Assembly (NCBI GenBank): GCA_964481825.1
Contig: CAYZUE010000025.1
Span: 1 to 17,743, forward strand
Direction: 5' to 3'
Origin: CAYZUE01 sp964481825
GTDB lineage: Archaea > Hydrothermarchaeota > Hydrothermarchaeia > Hydrothermarchaeales > JALUUU01
DNA length: 17,743 nt
Of the stretch, positions 6,744 through 13,947 are shown one piece after another. The translations under genes were made by a program, and so were the position numbers. Below the pieces are notes generated by a model. It searched no databases and was not told the DNA's origin. It saw nothing but the letters and a program-made list of their open reading frames with translations. Each line of letters begins with the position of its first letter. Positions within the stretch are counted from its first letter, which is position 1.

Positions 6744-6779
6744 ATTTGAGAGTTAATATAGATATTAGGTGAAATTAAT

Positions 6780-7778
6780 ATGGGAAGACGTCCACATCAT
6801 CCAAGAAGAGGTTCTCTAGGATTTAGCCCTAGAAAAAGGGCAACTAAATCTAATCCTAGAATAAAATCATGGCCAAAGGAGGAACGCACTAGAATACAAG
6901 GTTTTAGTGGATATAAAGTAGGAGTTACTAATGTACTAACTTTGGATGATTACAAAAATAGTTTAACTTATGGTGAAGATGTAAACGTTGTTGCGACAGT
7001 TATTGAAACTCCACCCTTGGTAATATGTGGGGCACGGCTCTATGGGGAAGGTACTAATGGATTAAAAATTCTGGCTGAAACATGGATAGATGATTTAGAT
7101 AAAGATTTAGGGAGAGTTTTTCCAATGCCAAAAAAAATACAGGGGCATTTAAAAGATTTGGAGAAAAACCTAGATAAAGGGAAAGAGATTAGGGTTATAA
7201 CTCATACACAACCTAGGGAGGTTAGGGGTACACCTAGGAAAAAGCCTGAAATAGCAGAATATAAAATTTCTGGAAGTCTACCAAAAGCAATGGATTATGT
7301 TAAAGGAGTATTAGGGAAAAAATTGAAAGTTAAAGATATTTTCGAGGAGGGAGAGTTTATTGATACTATTAGTATAACTAAAGGTAAAGGTTTTCAAGGA
7401 CCAGTAAAGAGGTGGGGTGTAAAGATCCTTCCAAGAAAGACACGAAAAGGCCGTAGAACAGCAGGAACTTTAGGACCATGGCATCCAGCAGCAATGATGT
7501 GGAGGTCCCCACAGGGGGGTCAGGTTGGGTTTCATCAACGTACAGAATATAATAAGATGATATTGAAGATAGGAGATAATGGAGACGATATCAATCCTAA
7601 GGGCGGTTCTCTTAGATATGGGTTTGTTAATGGGGACTATATGGTATTAAAGGGGTCAGTAGCTGGTCCAAGGAAAAGATTGATTAAGATGAGGGCTGCA
7701 ATTAGGCCAACAAGGATTATACCTGAAGGGAAGCCTTACGTTAGTCACATTAACTTAGAATCAAAACAAGGGAATTAA
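6780..7778 (+). CDS. rpl3: large-subunit ribosomal protein uL3
   Basis: uL3 is an early-assembling 50S protein whose loop reaches towards the peptidyl transferase centre. The N-terminus HHPRRGSLGFSPRKRA (5-20) is the archaeal/eukaryotic-type rRNA-binding extension. The conserved core segment includes KTRKGRRTAGTLGPWHPA and GGQVGFHQRTEYNK. At 332 residues it has normal archaeal length, far longer than bacterial L3 (about 210). AGGTGA at 6767-6772 is a strong Shine-Dalgarno sequence 7 nt before the ATG. It is the first gene of the long ribosomal operon, behind its own TATA promoter and structured leader; one base separates it from uL4. Confidence 0.97.
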   Translation: MGRRPHHPRRGSLGFSPRKRATKSNPRIKSWPKEERTRIQGFSGYKVGVTNVLTLDDYKNSLTYGEDVNVVATVIETPPLVICGARLYGEGTNGLKILAETWIDDLDKDLGRVFPMPKKIQGHLKDLEKNLDKGKEIRVITHTQPREVRGTPRKKPEIAEYKISGSLPKAMDYVKGVLGKKLKVKDIFEEGEFIDTISITKGKGFQGPVKRWGVKILPRKTRKGRRTAGTLGPWHPAAMMWRSPQGGQVGFHQRTEYNKMILKIGDNGDDINPKGGSLRYGFVNGDYMVLKGSVAGPRKRLIKMRAAIRPTRIIPEGKPYVSHINLESKQGN

Positions 7779-7779
7779 A

Positions 7780-8556
7780 ATGAAATTAAATGTGTATTCC
7801 ATCTCTGGAAAGGTTATTAATAAAACTGTATTGCCTGATATTTTTGAAGATGAGGTTAGAGTTGATTTAATAAAGAGAGCTGTTATTGCTAGCCAGTCTT
7901 CCCGGTATCAGCCTCAAGGAGTAGATTGGTTTGCAGGTAAACGCACTTCTGCCTATTCATATGGGGCAGGTCATGCGGTATCTAGAGTGCCAAGAGTTAA
8001 AGGGTCACGCCACGCAGCTGGAGGAAAAGCCGCAATTGTTCCTCAGGCGGTTGGTGGGAGAAGTGCTCATCCTCCTAATGTTAATAAAAAGATAAAAAAA
8101 CTAATTAACCGAAAGGAGAGGCTAAAAGCAACTCGCTCGGCAATTGCTGCAACAGCGAATAGAAATCTTGTATTGGAGAGAGGGCATCTTGCAGAAAATG
8201 TGCCTGGAATACCTTTAATTGTTGAAAATAAATTCGAGTCTTTGAATACAACAAAAAAATCTAAGGAAGCATTTGAGAATTTAGGCCTCTGGGATGATGT
8301 AATTAGAGCTAAAAATAAAAATATTAGAGCAGGTAAGGGTACTATGAGAGGCAGGAAGTACAAGATAAAAAAAAGCCCACTAATTGTCATAGCTAATGAA
8401 AAAGGATTAGAAAAAGGAGCTAGAAATCTACCAGGTGTTGATGTGGTGAATGCTATGAATCTATCGGTAGAGCACTTAGCACCTGGGGCAAGGTATGGCC
8501 GACTTACAGTCTACACTAAAAATGCTATTAGTAAGTTAAAGGAACGATTCATATGA
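7780..8556 (+). CDS. rpl4: large-subunit ribosomal protein uL4
   Basis: uL4 lines the polypeptide exit tunnel of the 50S subunit. The family's long internal rRNA-binding loop is visible at about residues 43-100 (QSSRYQPQGVDWFAGKRTS, then RVPRVKGSRHAAGGKAA and PQAVGGRSAHPP). The end is GARYGRLTVYTKNAISKLKE. The length of 258 residues is typical of archaea. The gene begins one base after uL3 ends, with AAGGG upstream, and its stop overlaps the uL23 start as ATGA. In bacteria L4 controls its own operon; nothing here shows that directly for this gene. Confidence 0.97.
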   Translation: MKLNVYSISGKVINKTVLPDIFEDEVRVDLIKRAVIASQSSRYQPQGVDWFAGKRTSAYSYGAGHAVSRVPRVKGSRHAAGGKAAIVPQAVGGRSAHPPNVNKKIKKLINRKERLKATRSAIAATANRNLVLERGHLAENVPGIPLIVENKFESLNTTKKSKEAFENLGLWDDVIRAKNKNIRAGKGTMRGRKYKIKKSPLIVIANEKGLEKGARNLPGVDVVNAMNLSVEHLAPGARYGRLTVYTKNAISKLKERFI

Positions 8557-8804
8557 ATGTAATCATTAATCCGGATGTAACAGAGAAATCAATGCGATTA
8601 ATCGAGACTGAAAATAAGCTTGTTTTTATCGTATCTCGAGGATTTAATAAGGTAGAAATAAAAAATACATTAGAAAATTTATATGAAGTTAAGATAGCGG
8701 ATATTAATACTCTCATTACTCCACTAGGGGTTAAAAAGGCATATGTTCAATTATCACCAGAGTTTAAAGCAGAGGAGATAGCTACAAGGATTGGAATATT
8801 TTAG
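8553..8804 (+). CDS. rpl23: large-subunit ribosomal protein uL23
   Basis: uL23 sits at the tunnel exit and is a docking site for the signal recognition particle and nascent-chain factors. The 83-residue protein has the usual short archaeal form: NPDVTEKSMRLIETENKLVF at the start, then NKVEIKNTLENLYEVKIADI, with the final GVKKAYVQLSPEFKAEEIA strand and helix. It overlaps uL4 by 4 nt. The uL2 ribosome binding site AGGTGA overlaps its TAG stop. Confidence 0.96.
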   Translation: MNVIINPDVTEKSMRLIETENKLVFIVSRGFNKVEIKNTLENLYEVKIADINTLITPLGVKKAYVQLSPEFKAEEIATRIGIF

Positions 8805-8812
8805 GTGAAAAA

Positions 8813-9529
8813 ATGGGAAAGCGTATAACTGTACAGCGAAGAGGAAGAGGAACTTCAACATACAAAGCCCCTTCTCATAGATATTTAAGCAAAGCAAAGT
8901 ACAGGAGATATACTAGTGAGGAAGAAGGGACTATAACAGGTACTGTAATCGATATTGTTCATGATCCAGGGAGATCAGCCCCACTTTGTAAGATTAAATA
9001 CCAGGATGATAAAATGGGTTATCTCATCGCTCAGGAGAGTGTTATGGTAGGGGATATTTTATCTTTTGGTAATGGTGCGAGTGTATCTCCTGGCAATGTT
9101 TTACCTATTTCAAATATCCCTGAGGGAACTCCTATAAACAATATAGAGTTATCCCAAGGAGATGGGGGTAAAATCATCAGATCATCAGGATCCTATGGGA
9201 TACTTCAGACTCATGATAATGGCAAATCCGTGATTCAGTTGCCTTCAGGAAAATGGACAACCATTGATTCAAGGAATAGGGCAACCATTGGAATAGTCGC
9301 TGGAGGAGGTAGGAGGGATAAACCTCTTATGAAGGCAGGAAAAATGTATCATAAATTAAAACCTAAAGCAAAATATTGGCCAATTGTAAGAAAAGTGAGA
9401 ATGAATCCTGTTTCACATCCGCATGGTGGAGCTTCAGGGCATCCAGGAAAACCTACTACCGTTTCACGGAATACTCCACCTGGAAGAAAAGTTGGCCTTA
9501 TTGCCGCAAAGAGAACTGGAAAGAGGTAA
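8813..9529 (+). CDS. rpl2: large-subunit ribosomal protein uL2
   Basis: uL2 is a core 50S protein needed for subunit joining and peptidyl transfer. The N-terminus (MGKRITVQRRGRGTSTYKAP) and the C-terminal signature NPVSHPHGGASGHPGK, which contains the conserved functional histidine near the peptidyl transferase region, are both present. RDKPLMKAGKMYHKLK is also conserved. The length of 238 residues is normal for archaea and shorter than bacterial L2 (about 273). AGGTGA lies a few bases upstream of the ATG. Six bases separate it from uS19. Confidence 0.97.
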   Translation: MGKRITVQRRGRGTSTYKAPSHRYLSKAKYRRYTSEEEGTITGTVIDIVHDPGRSAPLCKIKYQDDKMGYLIAQESVMVGDILSFGNGASVSPGNVLPISNIPEGTPINNIELSQGDGGKIIRSSGSYGILQTHDNGKSVIQLPSGKWTTIDSRNRATIGIVAGGGRRDKPLMKAGKMYHKLKPKAKYWPIVRKVRMNPVSHPHGGASGHPGKPTTVSRNTPPGRKVGLIAAKRTGKR

Positions 9530-9535
9530 GTTTAT

Positions 9536-9928
9536 ATGCCAAAAAAATTTGTATATCAAGGTTTCGAATTAAATGAACTTCAAAAGATGCCAATTGAAGA
9601 GTTTTTAGATTTACTCCCAGCTAGACCCCGGAGAACATTAAGCCGAGGTCTATCACATACTCAAAAGAAACTATTATCAAAGATAAAAAGGGTTAGAAAT
9701 GGGGAAAAAATACGTTTAAAGACGCATTCTAGAGATATGGTGGTAACCCCTGATTTTGTCGGGATTTCTATTGAAGTATATAATGGAAAAGAGTTTGTGA
9801 AGGTAGATATTCTTCCTGAAATGATTGGTCATTATTTATCGGAATTTACACTCACAAGAACACGGGTTAGACATGGATCTCCCGGTATGGGGGCTACAAG
9901 ATCAAGTCTATATATCCCCTTGAAGTAG
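9536..9928 (+). CDS. rps19: small-subunit ribosomal protein uS19
   Basis: uS19 forms the head of the 30S subunit with uS13 and contacts A-site tRNA. Archaeal-type N-terminus (MPKKFVYQGFELNELQKMP) followed by LPARPRRTLSRGL, which bacteria lack. The conserved core includes KTHSRDMVVTPDFVGISIEV, YNGKEF, MIGHYLSEFTLTR and RVRHGSPGMGATRSS. The length of 130 residues is usual for archaea. GAGGT precedes the start by a short spacer, and TAGGT at its own stop serves uL22. Confidence 0.97.
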   Translation: MPKKFVYQGFELNELQKMPIEEFLDLLPARPRRTLSRGLSHTQKKLLSKIKRVRNGEKIRLKTHSRDMVVTPDFVGISIEVYNGKEFVKVDILPEMIGHYLSEFTLTRTRVRHGSPGMGATRSSLYIPLK

Positions 9929-9937
9929 GTATATGAA

Positions 9938-10393
9938 ATGAGAGGCTATTCTTTTAATCCAAAAAACGATGAAAAATTCGTAAGGGCATACGGGAAGGAA
10001 TTGCATATTTCTCCTAAGTTTAGTGGAGAGATTTGTAGAGAACTTAAAGGCAAAAAACTTAGAGACGCTAGAGTCTTTCTCGAAGATATTATAAATATGA
10101 TTAAACCAGTACCTATAAGAAGATTCAAAAAGGGTGTAGCTCATAGAAAAGGCTTAACTAAGGCTTATGCAGGTAGGTATCCTGTTAAAGCAGCAAAGGA
10201 GATAATGAAGGTGCTAAATAGCGCGGAAAGTAACGCAGAATATAAAGGCTTGAATACTGAGAGATTGCATATCAGACATATATCCGTAAATAGAGGTAGG
10301 ATTATACGTGGGTTTAGATCAAGAGCTTTTGGGAAGGTAACTCCCCATAATACTCTTACATCTAATATCCAATTGATTTTTGAGGAAAAGTAA
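9938..10393 (+). CDS. rpl22: large-subunit ribosomal protein uL22
   Basis: uL22 extends a beta-hairpin into the exit tunnel. The archaeal N-terminus (YSFNPKNDEKFVRAYGKELH) is followed by KLRDARVFLEDIIN, the basic VPIRRFKKGVAHRKG loop and the tunnel-hairpin segment with HIRHISVNRGRIIRGFRSRA. The length of 151 residues is normal. The ATG at 9938 was chosen because it lies 7 nt from the AGGT at 9927-9930; the ATG at 9933 hits a stop after two codons. The last base of its TAA is the first base of the uS3 ATG. Confidence 0.97.
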   Translation: MRGYSFNPKNDEKFVRAYGKELHISPKFSGEICRELKGKKLRDARVFLEDIINMIKPVPIRRFKKGVAHRKGLTKAYAGRYPVKAAKEIMKVLNSAESNAEYKGLNTERLHIRHISVNRGRIIRGFRSRAFGKVTPHNTLTSNIQLIFEEK

Positions 10394-11350
10394 TGGGCAT
10401 TGAAAGAAAATTTATTGAGGATAATCTACGGATTTTATCAGTAAAGGAGTTTCTCCACAAGGAACTTGAAAGACCAGGATGTGGGGAAATAGATATAAAA
10501 CGAACTCCTCAGGGTACAAGAGTCATAATTAATGCTCAAAGACCAGGACTAGTTATTGGCAGAAAAGGAGCCACTATAAAAAAACTCACCAGTATTATTC
10601 ATAAAAAATACAAAATTGATAACCCTCAGATTGAAGTAAATGAACTTCAGATCTCTGAACTCAATGCCGATGTAATGGCAAAAAATATTGCATCATCATT
10701 AGAACGGGGGATTCATTTTAGGCGTGTAGCATATATGGCGCTAAGACGAATTATGGGTGCAGGAGCAAGAGGTGCACAAATTGAGATTTCAGGTAAACTT
10801 ACTGGTGATAGATCAAAGTCAGTTAAATTTACTGATGGTTATCTAAAGCACTGTGGGGATCCAGCACTTATGTATGTTAGAAAGGGGATTTCTCAATCAT
10901 CACCTAAACAAGGAGTCCTAGGGGTAAAGGTAATGATTATGCCCCCAGGTATTGTTTTGCCCGATGATATAGAGATTATAGACCCTGCTGAGGTTAGAGA
11001 TGAGAAATTAGGGGCTATTAATGAAGAAAAAGTTGATGAATTAAAATCCCCAGACGATTTGAATATAACTAAACCGTCTGGATCTAAGAAGCCTGTTGGT
11101 AAGGTTAAGAAGCCTGTTGGTAAGGTTAAGAAGCCTGTTGGTAAGGTTAAGAAGCCTGTTNNNNNNNNNNNNNNNNNNNNNNNNNNNNNNNNNNNNNNNN
11201 NNNNNNNNNNNNNNNNNNNNNNNNNNNNNNNNNNNNNNNNNNNNNNNNNNNNNNNNNNNNGGTAAGGTTAAGAAGAAGGATATTGTTAATAATAAAGACG
11301 GATCCAAAAAATCTAAAAGGAAAGATAAAAGTGGCAATATTAAGAAATGA
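10393..11350 (+). CDS. rps3: ribosomal protein uS3, interrupted by assembly gap
   Basis: uS3 lies at the mRNA entry tunnel of the 30S subunit and takes part in mRNA unwinding. Residues 1-256 precede the gap. A type-2 KH domain carries GRKG at 56-59 (PGLVIGRKGATIKKL), followed by the C-terminal uS3 domain (RRIMGAGARGAQIEISGKL, MYVRKGISQSS, KVMIMPPGIVLP). After about residue 215 comes a non-conserved Lys-rich tail with three GKVKKPV heptads, then 100 N, then GKVKKKDIVNNKDGSKK and a stop at 11348-11350. The part after the gap reads in a different phase only if the N-run is taken literally. It resumes exactly at a repeat-unit boundary, so the true insert is probably a multiple of 21 bp and the gene intact. 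The real length is therefore unknown. Confidence 0.93.
11098..11275 (+). repeat. 21-bp tandem repeat in the uS3 tail, spanning the gap
   Basis: Three identical 21-bp units beginning GGTAAGGTTAAGAAG and ending CCTGTT occupy 11098-11118, 11119-11139 and 11140-11160, each encoding GKVKKPV. A degenerate half unit (AAGAAGCCTGTT) precedes them at 11086-11097. After the N-run the sequence restarts with the first 15 bases of the unit (11261-11275). The units are identical at nucleotide level, which suggests recent expansion by slippage or recombination. Copy number cannot be read from this window. Confidence 0.9.
11161..11260. other. assembly gap of exactly 100 N
   Basis: One hundred N placed inside the tandem repeat of the uS3 gene. 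A round 100 is the common placeholder for a gap of unknown size, so neither the distance nor the reading phase across it should be trusted. Confidence 0.95.
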
Positions 11351-11534
11351 AGATATTAGGGATTTATCCAATAATGAGATGGAGGATAAGATAATAGAAT
11401 TAAGAAACGAGCTATTACGGGAGAAATCTATGATTGCCGCAGGTGGAGCAGCTGAGAATCCAGGTCGAATAAAAGAGATTAAACGTACAATTGCAAGAAT
11501 TCTAACGATAAAGCAGGAAGGAGTAAACAAATAG
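11331..11534 (+). CDS. rpl29: large-subunit ribosomal protein uL29
   Basis: uL29 is a small two-helix protein near the tunnel exit, next to uL23. I choose the GTG at 11331, giving 67 residues starting (M)AILRNEDIRDLSNNEM, because archaeal uL29 proteins begin like this and an AAGGA lies about 9 nt upstream. The ATG at 11283 would add 16 residues that merely overlap the uS3 tail in another frame. The coiled core (DKIIELRNELLREKSMIAA) and NPGRIKEIKRTIARI are typical. The start lies inside uS3, so the two genes share 20 nt in different frames. aIF1 follows directly after its TAG. Confidence 0.93.
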   Translation: MAILRNEDIRDLSNNEMEDKIIELRNELLREKSMIAAGGAAENPGRIKEIKRTIARILTIKQEGVNK

Positions 11535-11840
11535 ATGGCTATTTGTGAAGTTTGTGGTTTACCTGACGAACTCTGTGTTTGTGAAGATCTCGCTAAGGAA
11601 GTTCAAAAAATTCGAGTTTTCACAACAAAACGAAAATTTGGGAAGTTAATGACGGTTGTTGAAGGAATCGATGGTAAAAGTATTGATTTGAAAGATCTAG
11701 TTAAAACATTAAAAACACAATGTGCCTGTGGTGGAACATTAAAAGATAAGCGTATTGAGTTGCAAGGTGACCAAAAGAAAAGGGTCAGGGCCATGCTTCT
11801 CAGAATTGGATTTTCACAGGATCTTATCCAATTACAATAA
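11535..11840 (+). CDS. translation initiation factor aIF1 (SUI1)
   Basis: aIF1 is the archaeal SUI1/eIF1 homologue. It binds the 30S platform near the P site and checks start-codon selection. The 101-residue protein begins with a Cys cluster (C4, C7, C14, C16 in CEVCGLPDELCVC), then the SUI1 fold: IRVFTTKRKFGKLMTVVEG, LKDLVKTLKTQCACGGTLKD, then GDQKKRVRAMLLRIGF. Its place between uL29 and Rpp29 is common in euryarchaeal ribosomal operons. AAGGAG lies about 11 nt upstream, inside the uL29 end. Thirty bases separate it from the next gene, the longest gap in the operon here. Confidence 0.95.
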   Translation: MAICEVCGLPDELCVCEDLAKEVQKIRVFTTKRKFGKLMTVVEGIDGKSIDLKDLVKTLKTQCACGGTLKDKRIELQGDQKKRVRAMLLRIGFSQDLIQLQ

Positions 11841-11870
11841 AATACGAGGTTTAGATTAATAATTATTATA

Positions 11871-12143
11871 ATGAATGTTAGGTTAAGGCACAAATACCCG
11901 TATAATCATGAGTTAATCGGTCAGAAATGTGAAATCATTTCGTCTACTGATCCTAGTCTAGAAGGGAAAAAAGGAGATATAGTGGATGAGACGATGAATA
12001 CTCTCATCATTAATGAAGGTAATTCAGAGAAGATAATTCCTAAATGTAATGTTACCCTCTTACTCAAGATTAATAAGGTAGAAGTAATAATCAAAGGGAA
12101 AAGATTAATAGGTAGACCTGAAGACAGGGTGAAGAACAGATGA
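11871..12143 (+). CDS. rnp1: RNase P protein component 1 (Rpp29/Pop4)
   Basis: Rpp29 is a protein subunit of archaeal RNase P and, with Rpp21, helps the catalytic RNA bind and cleave the 5' leader of precursor tRNAs. The 90-residue protein has the Sm-like beta-barrel pattern of the family: NHELIGQKCEIISSTDPSLEG, KKGDIVDETMNTLII, KIIPKCNVTLLL and a GKRLIGRPEDRVK end that is highly typical. The start is the first ATG. The nearest GAGGT lies about 18 nt upstream, which is far for a ribosome binding site, so initiation may depend on coupling. Its stop overlaps the uS17 start as ATGA. Confidence 0.94.
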   Translation: MNVRLRHKYPYNHELIGQKCEIISSTDPSLEGKKGDIVDETMNTLIINEGNSEKIIPKCNVTLLLKINKVEVIIKGKRLIGRPEDRVKNR

Positions 12144-12466
12144 AAGATATAGGTATAGATGTTAAGCAGCCAGGAAGCGAATGTAACGATTCTAACTGTC
12201 CTTTTCATGGCACTCTTAAAGTACGTGGCCAAATTATTGAGGGTACAGTATCCAATGAAAAAATGAAAGGTACGGTGGTTGTAAGTCGAAACTATTATAG
12301 ATATCTAAAAAAATATGAGCGGTCTGAAAAGCGTAGATCACGAATTAAGGCTCATAACCCTGGATGCATTAACGCTAAAGTTGGTGACACAGTTAGAATA
12401 ATGGAGTGTAGACCATTAAGTCGAGTAACTAACTTTGTAGTAATTGAGATAACTGAAGGTGTTTAA
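12140..12466 (+). CDS. rps17: small-subunit ribosomal protein uS17
   Basis: uS17 binds 16S rRNA early in assembly of the 30S body. The archaeal N-terminus (MKDIGIDVKQPGSECNDSNC, then PFHG) carries two Cys that may hold a metal. The OB-fold core follows with GTVSNEKMKGTVVVSRNYY, KYERSEKRRSRIKAHNPGC and GDTVRIMECRPLSR. At 108 residues it has normal archaeal length. It overlaps rnp1 by 4 nt and uses an AGGGTGA-type binding site inside rnp1. It directly abuts uL14. Confidence 0.97.
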   Translation: MKDIGIDVKQPGSECNDSNCPFHGTLKVRGQIIEGTVSNEKMKGTVVVSRNYYRYLKKYERSEKRRSRIKAHNPGCINAKVGDTVRIMECRPLSRVTNFVVIEITEGV

Positions 12467-12865
12467 ATGCTAGGAGTTAGAGCTAAAATATCTCGAGCAT
12501 TACCGACAGGTGCACGTATTGAATGTATAGATAACTCTGGTGCTAAATTGATTGAGATAATCTCAGTTATCGGATATCGAGGCGTAAGGCGAAGAATAGC
12601 GAAAGCGGGTGTTGGAGATTTGGTAGTAGCCAGTGTAAAAAAAGGTTCTCCTGAAATGAGGAAACAAAAAGTAAATGCTGTAATTGTCAGACAGAAAAAG
12701 GAGTATCGAAGACCCGATGGGATTAGAGTAAGCTTTGAGGATAATGCTGCAGTAATAACAAACGAAGATGGAGAGCCAAAAGGATCCGATATAAAAGGTC
12801 CTGTTGCAAAAGAGGCTGCTGAGCGTTGGTCTAAAATTGCGAGTTTAGCAAGTATTGTGATTTGA
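12467..12865 (+). CDS. rpl14: large-subunit ribosomal protein uL14
   Basis: uL14 lies at the subunit interface of the 50S and, in archaea and eukaryotes, is where initiation factor 6 binds. The five-strand barrel is seen in TGARIECIDNSGAKLIEIIS, VIGYRGVRRRIAKAGVGD, VKKGSPEMRKQKVNAVIVRQ and RVSFEDNAAVITNEDGEPKG, with the end KEAAERWSKIASLASIVI. The length of 132 residues is typical. AGGTG at 12457-12461 is a good binding site 5 nt before the ATG, inside the end of uS17. Confidence 0.97.
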   Translation: MLGVRAKISRALPTGARIECIDNSGAKLIEIISVIGYRGVRRRIAKAGVGDLVVASVKKGSPEMRKQKVNAVIVRQKKEYRRPDGIRVSFEDNAAVITNEDGEPKGSDIKGPVAKEAAERWSKIASLASIVI

Positions 12866-12874
12866 GGTAATATA

Positions 12875-13231
12875 ATGATTTCAAAAAAGCCAGGCAAACA
12901 ACGGAAAGCACATTATAATAGCCCCCTCCATACAAGAAATACTCTGGTAGCTGCAATGATTGACAAAAAATTAAGGACTAAGATTAAAAAGCGTTCAATT
13001 CCGGTTAGAAAAGGTGACACAGTTCAGATGATGCGAGGGGATTTTAAAGGGCACAAAGGAAAGGTAGCCAGAGTTAATCTTAAAAGAGGGAGAATTTTTG
13101 TTGAAGGCATAACTGTTCAAAAAGCTGATGGGAGCGATATATTGTATCCCGTTCATTCATCTAACGTTAGAATTGTTAAGTTGCAAAAGAAGGATAAAAA
13201 AAGGCAGATTTCACTAGAGAGGTTAAGCTGA
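12875..13231 (+). CDS. rpl24: large-subunit ribosomal protein uL24
   Basis: uL24 starts 50S assembly and sits near the tunnel exit. The archaeal N-terminus KKPGKQRKAHYNSPLHTRN precedes the KOW motif (RKGDTVQMMRGDFKGHKGKV, about residues 45-65). The segment after it, VNLKRGRIFVEGITVQKADG, and then PVHSSNVRIVKLQKKDKKR, are typical. The length of 118 residues is usual. GAGGTAAT lies upstream of the start. The last base of its TGA is the first base of the eS4 ATG. Confidence 0.97.
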   Translation: MISKKPGKQRKAHYNSPLHTRNTLVAAMIDKKLRTKIKKRSIPVRKGDTVQMMRGDFKGHKGKVARVNLKRGRIFVEGITVQKADGSDILYPVHSSNVRIVKLQKKDKKRQISLERLS

Positions 13232-13947
13232 TGAAGCGTCATTTGAAAAGATTGGCAGCTCCACGTTCTTGGAGTATTCCAAGAAAAGATAAAACCTGGG
13301 TAGTAAAGACTTCTCCAGGGCCTCATAATATCCAAGGATCAGTTCCTCTTTTAATATTGGTTAGAGATATTTTAAAATATGGTTTAAATGGGCGAGAATC
13401 CAAGAGGATAATTAATGAAGGGCAGATATTAATTGATAAAAAGCCAAGAAAAGACTACAAATTTCCTGTAGGACTTGGAGACATAATTGAAATTCCTGTG
13501 TTGAAAGAGAAAAAGATTGTTCTTTATAATGAAAAGGGAAAGATAATTCTCAAGGATATAATAAACAAGGATGCTAAGGCAAAATTATGTAAGATTCTCA
13601 ATAAAAGCCTTGTAAAAGGCGGAAATATTCAGCTTCACTTACACGACGGGCGCAATATTCTATTGAATCAAAAAGACGATATTTATAATGTAAAAGATAG
13701 TGTTATTCTCGATATTTTGAAAAATAATATTATTGAACATCACAAGTTTAAAGAAGGCAATAAAGCTTTGATCATTGGTGGAAAGCATTCTTCAAGGATA
13801 GCCAAGATAAAAGAGATAAATGTAAATCGAAGTCCTGGAGCTAACACTGTTGTTATGGAAGACAAAGAGGGGGAATTTCAAACTGTAGAGGATTACATAT
13901 TCATTGTCGGTGAAAAACAACTTAAAATGATGGATGTAAAGAAATGA
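13231..13947 (+). CDS. rps4e: small-subunit ribosomal protein eS4
   Basis: eS4 is a 30S protein found in archaea and eukaryotes but not bacteria. It binds the 5' domain of 16S rRNA. The start MKRHLKRLAAPRSWSIPRKD is the family signature. An S4-like RNA-binding domain (SKRIINEGQILIDKKPRKDY, about 66-86) follows, then a central domain and a KOW motif late in the protein (EGNKALIIGGKHSSRIAKI). The length of 238 residues is normal. GAGGT at 13219-13223 stands 7 nt before the ATG. Overlaps of 1 nt with uL24 and 4 nt with uL5 suggest coupled translation. Confidence 0.96.
   Translation: MKRHLKRLAAPRSWSIPRKDKTWVVKTSPGPHNIQGSVPLLILVRDILKYGLNGRESKRIINEGQILIDKKPRKDYKFPVGLGDIIEIPVLKEKKIVLYNEKGKIILKDIINKDAKAKLCKILNKSLVKGGNIQLHLHDGRNILLNQKDDIYNVKDSVILDILKNNIIEHHKFKEGNKALIIGGKHSSRIAKIKEINVNRSPGANTVVMEDKEGEFQTVEDYIFIVGEKQLKMMDVKK

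Larger units (their letters stand above)
6347..6779 (+). other. intergenic region and leader before the ribosomal operon
   Basis: This 433-bp stretch has three parts. At 6347-6493 there is a reading frame open from 6355 with a TGA at 6460-6462, including MKRLPKLGYTRIQ from an ATG at 6388. GGAGG then precedes a tiny ATG frame at 6465 (seven codons). At 6494-6576 there is a stem and T9 tract, overlapped by a 49-codon ATG frame (6496-6645) in the same phase as the earlier one. At 6623-6779 there are TATA candidates, two hairpins and the uL3 ribosome binding site. I see no tRNA or recognisable RNA gene. The short frames match no family known to me. Confidence 0.6.

Noticed and set aside
8067..8390. 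A 107-codon minus-strand frame opposite uL4
   Set aside because: Leu/Phe-rich antisense shadow of Lys-rich uL4 codons; no family features.
11098..11275. CRISPR-like array
   Set aside because: Units are contiguous without spacers, 21 bp long, and in frame with the uS3 coding sequence; no cas genes are present.
10393..11350. Frameshifted or broken uS3 gene
   Set aside because: The phase change depends wholly on the arbitrary 100-N length, and the sequence resumes in register with the repeat.
11041..11530. Several frames crossing the N-run on both strands
   Set aside because: They contain runs of unknown residues and arise only because N is not a stop; uS3 and uL29 account for the flanks.
12463..12897. 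A 144-codon minus-strand frame opposite uL14
   Set aside because: It is the mirror of the conserved uL14 gene, has low-complexity hydrophobic content and no ribosome binding site; uL14 fully explains the DNA.
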